This document shows positions 25,286-34,720 of a DNA stretch of 57,287 nucleotides, piece after piece; the first letter of the stretch is position 1; each line of letters opens with the position of its first letter. A program made the position numbers and the translations under genes. The notes under the pieces were generated by a model. The model saw only the letters and a program-made list of their open reading frames with translations. It ran no database searches and was not told where the DNA came from. Origin of the DNA: Desulfobacterales bacterium. Its GTDB lineage: Bacteria; Desulfobacterota; Desulfobacteria; Desulfobacterales; JARGFK01. The stretch is taken from positions 101,265 to 158,551 of the forward strand of contig JARGFK010000001.1 of NCBI GenBank assembly GCA_029211065.1. Reading direction: 5' to 3'.

Positions 25286-25317
25286 ATTTTATTAAATGAA
25301 TTTAATGCGTTTGTCAA
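25286..25317 (-). promoter_or_regulatory. Probable promoter of the ilv operon
   Basis: A perfect minus-strand TTGACA (25312-25317) lies about 56 bases before the leader ATG, followed by an AT-rich tract TTTAATAAAATTT holding possible -10 boxes (TAATAA at 17 nt spacing, TAAAAT at 20 nt). The exact -10 box is uncertain. Confidence 0.55.
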
Positions 25318-25373
25318 GGTTTATTTAGCAGGCCGAAAAAAATCAGACATATGGGCTGAAAGGGGGAGTAAGG

Positions 25374-25457
25374 AATTGATGATTTGTGATTGTTGATTGG
25401 CGATTGGAAAACCTTATATCACAAATCAACAATCAACAATCAACAATCAACAATCAG
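25374..25457 (+). repeat. GATTG element with expanded right arm
   Basis: Left arm TTGATGATTTGTGATTGTTG, then a short core and a nearly perfect tandem of AATCAAC units (CACAAATCAACAATCAACAA and onward to CAATCAG). The tandem purity suggests recent unit expansion. It lies between the ilv leader and the 3' end of topA. Confidence 0.8.
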
Positions 25458-25477
25458 AGCTTCCCAGCATTTGGCCA

Positions 25478-27757
25478 TTACTCGTCACTTTTTTTCTGCT
25501 TATACCCGCAGCCTTCTTTCAGGCAGATGTAGTAGTCGCCCTGTTTTTTGCTGGATTTCTCAACCAGCATCCCGGCGCCGCACGTAAGGCATTGACGCGC
25601 AACCGGTTTATCCCAGATCGCAAAGGTGCAGTCGGGAAAACGGCTGCAGCCGTAAAAGATTTTGCCGCGTCTTGATTTCTTTTCCAGCAAGTGACCGTCG
25701 CAGCCCGCCTGGGGGCAAATGATGCCGGTATCCTGGCCGTTTCCATTGGCATTCAGGGATTGGGCGTTTTTACAATCCGGGTAGCCGCTGCAGGCCAAAA
25801 ACCGGCCGAATTTGCCCTGTTTCACCACCATCGCTTTGCCGCATTTTTCACAGATCTTGTCCGTTGCTTCCGTTTCGGCAACTTCGACGGGTTGGATCAT
25901 CCCTTTTTCATCCCGGGTGTAGTCGCTGGAATAGGTGCAATCCGGGTAGCCGCTGCAGGCCAGGAAATGTCCATTTTTTCCGACTTTGATATGAAGCGCC
26001 TTGCTGCATTGCGGACAGGCCAGTCCCGTGGAAAAACCAACGCCTTTGACGCTGAGCATATCCGTAGCGGCCGCATCGATTTTTTCTTTAAAAGGTTCGT
26101 AAAACCTTCCTATAAGCGCTGTTGCATCAGCTTTGGCAGACTCGACACGGTCGAGGTCTTCCTCCATTTTAGCCGTAAACTCCACGTCCAGCAGGTCGGG
26201 AAAACTTTCCACCAGCAGATCGTTGACAATAAAGCCGAGTTCCGTCGGCCTGAAATACCCTTTCAGCAGTTCCACGTAGCCCTTTTCCCGGATGGTGGAT
26301 AAGATGGCGGCATAGGTGCTGGGGCGCCCGATTCCGTTTTCCTCAAGCTCCTTGACCAGGGAGGCCTCGGAAAATCTGGGGGGCGGGAGCGTGAAGTGCT
26401 GTTTGGGCTCAAGTTTATCTATCTTCAGAATCGTACCGGGCGTGAGGGGCGGCAGCGTTTCTTTTTTATTTTCATTTTCAATATCATCATCGGCGGAGCG
26501 GTACAGGGTCATGAATCCTTGAAATTTTACGGTTGAGCCGCTGGCATTAAAGCGGTAAGGGCCGGCTTTAATGGAAACGGAATTCTGATCGATGAGGGCT
26601 TCCTTCATCTGGGAGGCGACAAATCGCTGCCAGATCAGACGGTATAACGCCATCTGATCCTTGGAAAGAAAGGCGGAAACATCATCGGGGGTATGCAGAA
26701 CCGATGTGGGCCGGATGGCTTCATGGGCGTCCTGGACTTTTTTGCGGTTTTTGAAAAATCTGGGTTTATCCATCACATATTCGGCCCCGAACCGCTTGCG
26801 GATCAGCTTGAGCGCTTCCTGGGCTGCTTCAGCCGCAATCCGGGTTGAATCGGTGCGCATATAGGTGATCAGCCCCACCGGCTCGCCCGGCCCCAGATCG
26901 ATGCCTTCATAGAGCTGCTGGGCGATGACCATGGTTTTTTTGGCGGTAAATCCGAGCTTTCGAATGCTTTCCTGCTGAAGCTTGCTGGTGGTAAACGGCG
27001 GCAGGGGATTTCTCTTGACGGTTTTCTTCAAGACCCTGTCTACAATCAGCTGATGATCCGCCAGTTCTTTCAAGACCGCATCGGCCTCCTGTCCATTGCC
27101 GATGCGAATTTTTTTATCGCCTTTTTTGACCAGTTTGGCCGTAAAGGGGGGCGGCACGTCGCCCTCAAGGTGGGCGGTAATCGACCAGTACTCTTCCGGA
27201 TTAAAGGCCTGAATGGCCCGCTCCCTGTCACAGATGATGCGTACGGACACCGACTGAACACGCCCGGCGCTGAGTCCGCCTTTAACTTTGCGCCACAGCA
27301 GGGGAGACAGTTGATATCCCACCAACCGGTCAAGAATCCGGCGGGCCTGCTGGGCCTCGTATTTGTGGGGGTGCAGCTCTTCGGGTGCGGCGATGGCGGC
27401 CTTGATGGCATTGGGGGTGAGTTCATGAAACAGAACCCGGTGGAACCGCCGGTCTTTCTTCTTCAGGATTTCAGCGGTATGCCAGGCAATGGCTTCTCCT
27501 TCCCGGTCCGGGTCCGCCGCCAGATAAATGTCGACAGCGTTTCCGGCCGCTTTCTTTAATGCGGAGATGACTTTTTGTTTGCCGGGAATGCTGACATATT
27601 TGGGTTTAAATCCGGCTTCGATATCTATACCCATCTCGTTGGACGGCAGATCCTTGATATGTCCGATGGTTGCGGCAATGTTATAGCCGCTGCCCAGATA
27701 CTTTTTTATGGTTCTTACCTTTGTCGGTGATTCAACAACAACCAGTGGTTTTGTCAC
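25478..27757 (-). CDS. topA: DNA topoisomerase I
   Basis: 759 aa. TOPRIM start KPLVVVESPTKVRTIKKYLG with the DPDREGEAIAWH acidic motif; active-site tyrosine in GLITYMRTDSTRIA. The C-terminus has four zinc-ribbon repeats: CPQCSKALHIKVGKNG, CEKCGKAMVVKQGKFG, CPQAGCDGHLLEKKS and CLTCGAGMLVEKSS. It relaxes negative supercoils. Its start overlaps the end of dprA by 4 bp, a pairing common across bacteria. Confidence 0.98.
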   Translation of the reverse strand: MTKPLVVVESPTKVRTIKKYLGSGYNIAATIGHIKDLPSNEMGIDIEAGFKPKYVSIPGKQKVISALKKAAGNAVDIYLAADPDREGEAIAWHTAEILKKKDRRFHRVLFHELTPNAIKAAIAAPEELHPHKYEAQQARRILDRLVGYQLSPLLWRKVKGGLSAGRVQSVSVRIICDRERAIQAFNPEEYWSITAHLEGDVPPPFTAKLVKKGDKKIRIGNGQEADAVLKELADHQLIVDRVLKKTVKRNPLPPFTTSKLQQESIRKLGFTAKKTMVIAQQLYEGIDLGPGEPVGLITYMRTDSTRIAAEAAQEALKLIRKRFGAEYVMDKPRFFKNRKKVQDAHEAIRPTSVLHTPDDVSAFLSKDQMALYRLIWQRFVASQMKEALIDQNSVSIKAGPYRFNASGSTVKFQGFMTLYRSADDDIENENKKETLPPLTPGTILKIDKLEPKQHFTLPPPRFSEASLVKELEENGIGRPSTYAAILSTIREKGYVELLKGYFRPTELGFIVNDLLVESFPDLLDVEFTAKMEEDLDRVESAKADATALIGRFYEPFKEKIDAAATDMLSVKGVGFSTGLACPQCSKALHIKVGKNGHFLACSGYPDCTYSSDYTRDEKGMIQPVEVAETEATDKICEKCGKAMVVKQGKFGRFLACSGYPDCKNAQSLNANGNGQDTGIICPQAGCDGHLLEKKSRRGKIFYGCSRFPDCTFAIWDKPVARQCLTCGAGMLVEKSSKKQGDYYICLKEGCGYKQKKSDE

Positions 27758-28878
27758 GATAGGTCCTCTTTTGAAAAATATTTTCCCGGAAATTGCTGGA
27801 CGATGCCCATCAACTCGAGCTTCAGCAGAATACCGGCCGCTTTTCCGGGCTTCATGGAAAGCTTGCGCACCAGGTCGTCGATGTGAAGCGGGTACGGCTC
27901 CAGAGCGCTGAAAACCCCGTATTCTTCGGCTGACAGCTTCGGTAATTGCGGAGCGGCCGGTTCGGCGGACATCTTGGCGGAAGCTGCCGGCGGATTTGAT
28001 AAATGCGGCAGCTCTTCAACGATGTCCTGGGCATGCTCCACCAGTTTCGCCCCCTGTTTGATCAATCCATGGGTGCCGGTGCTTTTAAAAGACTGGATGC
28101 TTCCCGGCACGGCAAAGACGTCTCTGCCCTGCTCAGCCGCCAGGCGCGCCGTTATCAGTGAACCGCTTCTCAGTGTCGCTTCCACGATAACCGTGCCGTA
28201 GGCGATACCGCTGATGATCCGGTTGCGCACGGGAAAGTGATGCGCATCCGGTCCCGCCAGTGGAGAAAATTCTGAAACAACCGCGCCGTTTTCGGCAATC
28301 CGACCGGCCAGTTTTCGATTCTCCGGCGGGTAGATATTTTCAAGACCGCTTCCCAAAACCGCAATGGTTCTGCCCGCACCCATCAGCGCGCCTTCATGGG
28401 CGGCCGTGTCAATCCCCTTGGCCATGCCGCTGACAATGGTAAATCCCAACGACGCCAGGTCGGCGCACAGTTTGCGGGTTGTGGATAGGCCGTAGCGGGT
28501 GGCATTTCTGGATCCGACAACGGCCAGGGGTTTGGGATCATCCTGCAGGCTGCCGGAGACGAACAGAAATGGGGGCGGGTCCGGAATTTCGCGCAGCAGG
28601 CGGGGGTAGCCGCTGTCCGCCATTGTGATTATGCCGAAACCTTTCGCCATCGCCAGATCAAAATCCCGCCGGGCCGAATCGGGTGTTTGATGCTGCCGGA
28701 TCGACCGGACCAGACGGGGCGACATGCCGTCCACCTGCAGCAGCTCTTCCGAAGTTGCCTGGAATACCCGCTCGGGTGAATCAAGGCGGTCGATCAGCCG
28801 TTTAATCAGAAGATTTCCAATGCCCGCAACGCTCTTGAGTGCAAACCACGGCAGAATTTTTTCGGGATGATGCATCAT
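27754..28878 (-). CDS. dprA: DNA-processing protein DprA/Smf
   Basis: 374 aa. An N-terminal helix-hairpin-helix/SAM-like region (AGIGNLLIKRLIDRL) precedes the Rossmann-like DprA core: VGSRNATRYGLSTTRKL, FTIVSGMAKGIDTAAHEGAL, GSGLENIYPPENR, HFPVRNRIISG. A C-terminal winged helix (HIDDLVRKLSMKPGKAAGIL) completes it. DprA loads RecA on incoming single-stranded DNA in transformation; its role in non-competent bacteria is less clear. It is translationally coupled to topA. Confidence 0.96.
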   Translation of the reverse strand: MMHHPEKILPWFALKSVAGIGNLLIKRLIDRLDSPERVFQATSEELLQVDGMSPRLVRSIRQHQTPDSARRDFDLAMAKGFGIITMADSGYPRLLREIPDPPPFLFVSGSLQDDPKPLAVVGSRNATRYGLSTTRKLCADLASLGFTIVSGMAKGIDTAAHEGALMGAGRTIAVLGSGLENIYPPENRKLAGRIAENGAVVSEFSPLAGPDAHHFPVRNRIISGIAYGTVIVEATLRSGSLITARLAAEQGRDVFAVPGSIQSFKSTGTHGLIKQGAKLVEHAQDIVEELPHLSNPPAASAKMSAEPAAPQLPKLSAEEYGVFSALEPYPLHIDDLVRKLSMKPGKAAGILLKLELMGIVQQFPGKYFSKEDLS

Positions 28879-28922
28879 GAAAAAATTATTCGCATAGAAC
28901 AGAATTTTGGGCTATCGACTGA

Positions 28923-29963
28923 TTATCTTTTCCGGGAGCGTTCCTGCCAGGCGATGAGTATGGGGCTGGCAACATATACCGAAGAGTAAGTCCCCACCAC
29001 AATGCCGATTGTCATGGCAAATGCAAAATCATGAATAATACCGCCCCCCAAAATGAGCAGTGCGATCACGACAAACAGGGTGGTCAACGCCGTCAGGATG
29101 GTCCGGCTGAGCGTTTCATTGACGCTGCGGTTAATGATGACCGACATGGGACTCTTGCTGAGCTTTCTTAAATTTTCACGGATACGGTCAAACACAATAA
29201 TGGTGTCATTTAAGGAATAGCCGATAATGGTGAGCAACGCCGCGATAATCGGCAGGGTAAACTCCTTGCCGGTGATGGAAAATATGCCCACGGTAATGAT
29301 CACGTCATGAATCAGCGCCACAATGGCGCCCATGGCGTATTTTAAATTCAGCAGCCAGAAGAGAAGCAGCGTCACCCCCAGCGCCACCAGAATGAGAAAC
29401 GGGATGCTGACCTTGAATAGAGACAGAAAATAAACAGCACCCATCAGGGCAACCGCCATCAGGCCGGTGAGTATCCATTTGAATTCAAAACGGCCGGAGA
29501 TGTATATCGCAATAAACAACAGGGCGTAAAATATCGCAAAGAGCGCTTTCTGGCGCAGGTCTTTACCAACCTGGGGCCCTACCATTTCCATGCGGCGGAT
29601 TTCAGCGGCGCCGCCGGTGGCGTCTGCCAGAGATTTCTGAATTTTATCGGAAAATCCTTCGGCGGCTGCCACCGACAGATCGGTGCGGATCAGATATTCA
29701 TTGTCTTTTTTGTCCCCGAAATGCTGGACGGAAACGTTGTCGATGGCAAGGGTATCCAGGCCGGACTTGATGTTTTTGGTGCTGGCCGGCGCTTGAAATT
29801 TTACCTGAATGACCGTACCGCCGGCAAAATCAATGCCGTATTTGGGCCCGCCGTGCAGCAGCAGAGAGGCGATACTGATCAGTATCAGGGCCAGTGACAG
29901 GCCGTAGGCAAATTTTCTTTTGCCGACAAAGTCGATATTGATATCGGATTTAATAAACTGCAT
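28923..29963 (-). CDS. secF: Protein translocase subunit SecF
   Basis: 346 aa from the ATG at 29963, with AAGGATTGATTTC upstream; an upstream in-frame start lacks family similarity. It has a first membrane helix (LALILISIASLLL), the periplasmic P1-type segment beginning GPKYGIDFAGGTVIQVKF, and five further helices with SLNDTIIVFDRIREN. With SecD it drives late stages of Sec export using the proton-motive force. It follows secD by 53 bases. Confidence 0.97.
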   Translation of the reverse strand: MQFIKSDINIDFVGKRKFAYGLSLALILISIASLLLHGGPKYGIDFAGGTVIQVKFQAPASTKNIKSGLDTLAIDNVSVQHFGDKKDNEYLIRTDLSVAAAEGFSDKIQKSLADATGGAAEIRRMEMVGPQVGKDLRQKALFAIFYALLFIAIYISGRFEFKWILTGLMAVALMGAVYFLSLFKVSIPFLILVALGVTLLLFWLLNLKYAMGAIVALIHDVIITVGIFSITGKEFTLPIIAALLTIIGYSLNDTIIVFDRIRENLRKLSKSPMSVIINRSVNETLSRTILTALTTLFVVIALLILGGGIIHDFAFAMTIGIVVGTYSSVYVASPILIAWQERSRKR

Positions 29964-30016
29964 GAAATCAATCCTTAATGAATGTTCGCGCAAACATGAA
30001 AGCGCTTGGGAAATGT

Positions 30017-31594
30017 TTAGATGCTTAACTGCTTTATCTTTCGATTCATCAGTAAATGGTCAAATATCAGCCGGGACACGACCAGGGCCGTAAAGACGCT
30101 TGAAACCACACCCAAACTGAGGGTCACGGCAAATCCTTTGATCGGACCGGTGCCGAACTGAAACAGCACCAGGGCTGCGATCAGGGTGGTGATGTTGGCG
30201 TCCAGGATCGTCAAGGCAGCCCGGTTAAATCCCGCATCCACCGATGCCCGCGGCGTTTTACCGAGGGCGAGTTCTTCGCGGATGCGTTCAAATATGAGCA
30301 CATTGGCATCCACGGCCATGCCGATGGTCAGGATGATGCCCGCAATGCCCGGCAGGGTCAGGGTCGCCTGAAAGGCGGCCAGGCCGCCGGCAACCAGGAC
30401 GAGGTTGAGCAGCAGCGCGAAATCGGCGATCAGGCCGGCGCCCTTGTAGTAGATCGCCATGAAAAGGACGACGACCAGGCCGCCGATGAGCATGGCAATC
30501 AATCCTTTGCGGATGGAATCGGTTCCCAGTGACGGTCCCACGGTCCTCTCTTCAATGATGTTAACCGGGGCCGGCAATGCGCCCGCTCTCAAGACGATGG
30601 CCAGGTCACGGGCGGTTTCGGCCGTAAAGTTGCCGGTAATCCGGGCGGCGCCGCCGCTGATTTTTTCCTGAATGACCGGAGCGGAATATACCTTGTTGTC
30701 TAATATGATGGCCAAGCGCTTTTTCACATTTTCTTCGGTGATTCTCTCAAAAATCCGAGCGCCTTTTTTGTCGAAGTCTATGGAAACATAAGGTTCATTG
30801 AACTGGGAGTCGATCTGGACCTTGGCGTCGGTCAGATAGGCGCCGGTCAGGAGGGTTCGTTTTTTTATCAGGTAGGGCGTTTTAATCTCCCGCAGGGTTT
30901 CGGTGTCAATTGTAATTTGATAGAGCAGCTCGCTCCCCGCAGGAATATCCCCTTTTAGCGCGGCCTCGACATCGTGGCCTTCATCCAGCAGTTTGAATTC
31001 GAGCAGGGCGGTTTTCCCGATCAGCGCCTTGGCCCGCTGGGTGTCCGTGATGCCCGGGAGCTGGATCAGAATCCGATTTTCCCCCTGGTTGCGGATATCG
31101 GGTTCGTTAACGCCGAATTGATCGATGCGGTTGCGGATGGTCTCAAGGGCCTGTTCGGCCGCCAGGAGCCGGATCCCATCGCTTTCTTTTTCGGGCAGAT
31201 CCATGGCGATGTCAAGGACGTCGTCCCGGACCATTTTTGAAAGAATGCGGAGGTCTTTAAAATCCTTGTCCAGCAGCTTCTCAAATTTTTCGATATTTTC
31301 CTGCCCGTTGATTTTGGCCGAGATAGTCGTGCCGCCGACACGGTCTATGGCTGTGTAGCGGATCCGCTCATCCCGCAGGCTGGTCCGCAGCTCCTGTGCG
31401 ATACGCTCAACAGTGCTTTCCACCGCTTTGATGGTATCCACTTCTAAAACCAGGTGCATGCCGCCCTGCAGGTCCAGGCCCAGGTTGATTTTTTTATATG
31501 GCCACAGCGCCGGTTGGAATGTCGGCAGGATATAGACAATGGCAACGACGGTTATGATGAGAACAAATACCATTCTCCACGAGATCTTTTTCAA
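30017..31594 (-). CDS. secD: Protein translocase subunit SecD
   Basis: 525 aa. N-terminal helix, then KINLGLDLQGGMHLVLEVDT, a large periplasmic domain, and six C-terminal helices including ILTIGMAVDANVLIFERIRE. Typical length. It is the middle gene of yajC-secD-secF. Confidence 0.98.
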   Translation of the reverse strand: MKKISWRMVFVLIITVVAIVYILPTFQPALWPYKKINLGLDLQGGMHLVLEVDTIKAVESTVERIAQELRTSLRDERIRYTAIDRVGGTTISAKINGQENIEKFEKLLDKDFKDLRILSKMVRDDVLDIAMDLPEKESDGIRLLAAEQALETIRNRIDQFGVNEPDIRNQGENRILIQLPGITDTQRAKALIGKTALLEFKLLDEGHDVEAALKGDIPAGSELLYQITIDTETLREIKTPYLIKKRTLLTGAYLTDAKVQIDSQFNEPYVSIDFDKKGARIFERITEENVKKRLAIILDNKVYSAPVIQEKISGGAARITGNFTAETARDLAIVLRAGALPAPVNIIEERTVGPSLGTDSIRKGLIAMLIGGLVVVLFMAIYYKGAGLIADFALLLNLVLVAGGLAAFQATLTLPGIAGIILTIGMAVDANVLIFERIREELALGKTPRASVDAGFNRAALTILDANITTLIAALVLFQFGTGPIKGFAVTLSLGVVSSVFTALVVSRLIFDHLLMNRKIKQLSI

Positions 31595-31686
31595 TGATCA
31601 GTTCCTTTCTGATATATAAAAGCCCCGGAGAAAGCAACAGGCTGATGGTTAGAAACAATCAGACCGGTTCTATGGGGCTTCAGACG

Positions 31687-32049
31687 TTATTTCGCCTTTT
31701 CCGACTCGGCCTTGTCGTCTTTGGGGGCTGCCGGCGGCGCAGTCGTCTGGGTCAGTGCCATCACATTGGCGCGATTCACTTTTACGCGGACCTTTTCGGC
31801 TATTTCCACTGTCAAGGTCGTGTCGCTGCTTCCGGTGATGCGGCCATGGATGCCGCCGCTGGTAATAATACGGTCTCCCTTTTTAAGGCTGCTGATCATT
31901 TCGCGGTGCTGTTTGGTCTTTTTCTGCTGGGGTCGAATCAGCAGAAAATAAAATATGGCGAACATCAGAATCAGCGGTAAGAAAGCTGAAAATCCGCCGC
32001 CCTGACCACCGGCAGCACCTTGACCCAATGCATATGCGATACCTGTCAA
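31687..32049 (-). CDS. yajC: Preprotein translocase subunit YajC
   Basis: 120 aa from TTG at 32049, which lies 7 nt after GGAGG. A single membrane helix (LILMFAIFYFLLIRPQQKK) is followed by the YajC signature MISSLKKGDRIITSGGIHGR. An alanine/lysine-rich tail ends the protein. It is an accessory subunit of SecDF-YajC. A good promoter lies upstream at 32143-32171. Confidence 0.95.
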   Translation of the reverse strand: MTGIAYALGQGAAGGQGGGFSAFLPLILMFAIFYFLLIRPQQKKTKQHREMISSLKKGDRIITSGGIHGRITGSSDTTLTVEIAEKVRVKVNRANVMALTQTTAPPAAPKDDKAESEKAK

Positions 32050-32142
32050 AATATAACCTCCTGTCCTTTATTTAAATTAAATCGTTATAAAATTTGCCGC
32101 TATTTAATGTCGCGTTCCAAAAACGCGTTTGAAAATGGGGCT

Positions 32143-32171
32143 GATATACTTTAAATGACGGCGAACGTCAA
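32143..32171 (-). promoter_or_regulatory. Sigma-70-type promoter for yajC-secD-secF
   Basis: Minus-strand TTGACG, a 17-nt spacer, then TATATC. It lies about 95 bases upstream of the yajC start codon. The leader RNA includes a small CGCGTT/AACGCG hairpin (32111-32127). Confidence 0.65.
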
Positions 32172-32188
32172 ATAATTCTTCAATTTAT

Positions 32189-32965
32189 TTACTGGTTGGC
32201 CGGAATCCAGAGTGTATCCCCGTCGAATTGAATCCGGTTGACGCGATCGTAATCGATCCCGTCCAGCAGCGTGAACACCTGCCTCATTTTAAAAACAACG
32301 ATTTTGCTCAGCGGATGGATCAGGTTTAAATTCGCATCAATTTTGCTTTCCCGGAGATTGTAAATATAAACCATGTTTTCAGAAAATTTCAGCAATTTTC
32401 CAACGCCGGAACTGATGCCTTTGCGGTCCGGCTCATCGGCCAGCGGCGACAAGGCGATCCCCCTGTGGTCGAAGTAGTCTTTTAAAAACTGAAAGTGAAT
32501 GTTCCAGATATTGTCGCCCGGCAGAACAATATAAATTCCATAAAACTCTTGTGTTGCGGCGGACGCTTTCGCGCCCCCGGTCGGCCGGGGGGGGGCGATT
32601 TCTTTTTCAACGATTTTGCCCTGTTCAAGTTTGATCTTGTCTATAATTTCCTGCATGGAGACGGTTGATTCGCCGACCTTGATGGACTCCTCCGGCTTTG
32701 CAATCATATCCAGTCCTTTGTCGATGCCGTATACATCCTTGCGCTGCTGCATCAGCGCTTTGAGTTCGGCATCCTTATCGATCCGGGCATAATCCAGAAC
32801 CGCGGGCGGCTGCGGCGCCACCACTGCCGGTGCGGCCGCCTTTCCGGCGACGGGGACTTCTTTGTTCTGGCGCCATAACCGGATGCCGATGATGAGTACC
32901 GCTATTAAGATGATGCCCACCACCACCACGCCGATAAGCTTGTCGAGCCGGTCGATGTTTTTCAT
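32189..32965 (-). CDS. Membrane-anchored LysM-like protein of unknown function
   Basis: 258 aa from the ATG at 32965, preceded by GAGGGACTGCC. One N-terminal membrane helix (IGVVVVGIILIAVLIIGIRL) is followed by an Ala/Pro-rich linker, a helical segment (residues about 75-135) and a C-terminal domain. That domain has the LysM-like opening YGIYIVLPGDNIWNIHFQFL and closes with FDGDTLWIPANQ. The topology suggests an inner-membrane protein with an extracytoplasmic domain that may touch peptidoglycan. I do not recognise the family. It lies between rng and yajC, with its own spacing from both. Confidence 0.75.
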   Translation of the reverse strand: MKNIDRLDKLIGVVVVGIILIAVLIIGIRLWRQNKEVPVAGKAAAPAVVAPQPPAVLDYARIDKDAELKALMQQRKDVYGIDKGLDMIAKPEESIKVGESTVSMQEIIDKIKLEQGKIVEKEIAPPRPTGGAKASAATQEFYGIYIVLPGDNIWNIHFQFLKDYFDHRGIALSPLADEPDRKGISSGVGKLLKFSENMVYIYNLRESKIDANLNLIHPLSKIVVFKMRQVFTLLDGIDYDRVNRIQFDGDTLWIPANQ

Positions 32966-32990
32966 GGCAGTCCCTCGCAGGTAATTTGGT

Positions 32991-33074
32991 TCTTCTCCCA
33001 ATTATTTGGGAGAAAGGGGCCAAGGATTCAAGGGCTCAAGGGCTCAAGTGCTTATTTTCATTTCACTTGAATCC
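32991..33074 (+). repeat. Hairpin plus TTCAAGGG repeat, copy 2
   Basis: Same order of parts as at 8528-8600: hairpin TTCTCCCAATTATTTGGGAG-AA, then GGATTCAAGGGCTCAAGGGC units, a short core and inverted CACTTGAATCC. Here the neighbouring genes run on the opposite strand. Confidence 0.65.
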
Positions 33075-33108
33075 TATCAAGATCATCAACTAATTTGAAA
33101 ATGATCTT

Positions 33109-34572
33109 TTATTTTTGACAGATGATTTCGCTGTTTCCCGGGATCAACGCGCTGTCGGCCTCTATGGTGATGCTTAAGTCCCGCCGGATTTCCAGGTCCA
33201 GTATTTCCTTCCTTTTCTTATTCAACAGGTAGCCGGCGACAGCCGTCGGTACAATTCCTTTGACGCTGGAAATATCATCCTTGAGTGTTTCCATGCGCAG
33301 TTTGCGCAAAAAGTTCAGGCTCAATGCTTCGATGGAAGGTGTCATCCCCTTGCCGAGACAGTATTGGCAGGATTCCAGGCTGCCGAATTCAATGGACGGC
33401 CGGATGCGCTGCCGGGACATCTCCAGAAGCCCGAATTTGGAGATCTTGCCGACCTTCGTGCGGGCCTTGTCGGCTTTTAAATGGTTTTTAAAAGTGCGCT
33501 CGACCTCCGCCTTGTGTTTGGAATCTCTCATGTCAATAAAGTCCAGTACGATCAGGCCGCCCCAGTCTCTTAACCGTAATTGCCGGGCGATTTCTTCGGC
33601 GGCTTCGAGATTTGTCTGATAAGCGGTCTGTTCGATGCTTTTTTGATGGGTGGATTTGCCGGAATTGACATCAACGGAAACCAGCGCTTCGGTTTGCTGA
33701 ATGACGATGGAACCGCCCGATTTTAACTGAACCCGGCTTTCAAAAATAGATGCGATCTGATCTTCCAACTGGTGCTTGGTGAAAATCGGTTTGTCCCCTT
33801 TATACAGTTTGACGATCTGGGTGTGTTTGGGGGATATGAGTTTAACAAAGTCCCTGACCTCCTGATAAATAAAGGGATCGTCGATAAGAATTTCGGTGAC
33901 GTCGGGGTGAAAGTAGTCCCGAATGGATCGCAGGGAAAGGTTTCTTTCTTTGTAGAGAAGCGCAGGCGCCTTCTCATCGATTCCTTTTTTTTTGATGTCC
34001 TTCCAAAGCCGCAGGAGATAGTTCAGATCCTTTGTCAAAAGCGATTTGGTGCAGTCCGACCCGGCCGTTCGGACGATAACACCGAATCCTTCCGGTACTT
34101 TTAAATTATCGATCATCTCCTTGATCCGGCTGCGTTCGGGTTCGTCTTCGATTTTACGGGAGATTCCCCGGGTTTTGCTGCCCGGCATCAAGACCACGAA
34201 CCGGCCCGGCAGCGATATGAACGTGGTCAGCATCGCCCCTTTTTTCATGACCGGATCTTTTGTAACCTGTACCAGCAGTTCCTGGCCGCGTTTCACGATT
34301 TTTTGAATCGATCGATCACCGGACTGGATGTCCTGGAAATAATCACTGTGAATTTCGTGCAGCTGTAAAAAACCGTGCCGGTCGGTGCCATAGTCGACAA
34401 ACGCGGCCTGGAGGCTGGGCTCCGCGCGGGATATGATTCCCTTATATATATTGCCGTGGATGATTTCTTTGGCAGCGCTTTCAATATGAAATTGATCCAG
34501 CTTGCTGTCTTTCACGCTGGCAATTCTGCATTCTTCAGGATCAACGGCATTGATCAGTATTTTATAGCTCAT
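33109..34572 (-). CDS. rng: Ribonuclease G/E family endoribonuclease
   Basis: 487 aa. An S1 domain near the N-terminus (GNIYKGIISRAEPSLQAAFV, then DYGTDRHGFL) precedes the catalytic core with metal-binding aspartates in VSVDVNSGKST and LDFIDMRDSKHK. The zinc-link motif is CQYCLGKGMTPS. RNase E's long C-terminal scaffold is absent, so RNase G is the better name. It processes rRNA and mRNA 5' ends. It is divergent from leuS. Confidence 0.95.
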   Translation of the reverse strand: MSYKILINAVDPEECRIASVKDSKLDQFHIESAAKEIIHGNIYKGIISRAEPSLQAAFVDYGTDRHGFLQLHEIHSDYFQDIQSGDRSIQKIVKRGQELLVQVTKDPVMKKGAMLTTFISLPGRFVVLMPGSKTRGISRKIEDEPERSRIKEMIDNLKVPEGFGVIVRTAGSDCTKSLLTKDLNYLLRLWKDIKKKGIDEKAPALLYKERNLSLRSIRDYFHPDVTEILIDDPFIYQEVRDFVKLISPKHTQIVKLYKGDKPIFTKHQLEDQIASIFESRVQLKSGGSIVIQQTEALVSVDVNSGKSTHQKSIEQTAYQTNLEAAEEIARQLRLRDWGGLIVLDFIDMRDSKHKAEVERTFKNHLKADKARTKVGKISKFGLLEMSRQRIRPSIEFGSLESCQYCLGKGMTPSIEALSLNFLRKLRMETLKDDISSVKGIVPTAVAGYLLNKKRKEILDLEIRRDLSITIEADSALIPGNSEIICQK

Positions 34573-34720
34573 AAAGTTAGGTTTCCTATATTTAGTCCTG
34601 AAAAACCTGGTCCTCTGGGTCAGGATTCTTTACTATTATGTTTTACCTGCACCTTAAATATGAAATCGGTCTATACAAGTCAAATGATTTTTGCTGTAAT
34701 ATCTTGATATTTGCATGGTA

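Noticed and set aside
25400-25457. CRISPR-like tandem of AATCAAC units
   Set aside because: The period is only about 7 nt with no spacers, no leader and no cas genes; it is the expanded arm of a GATTG element.
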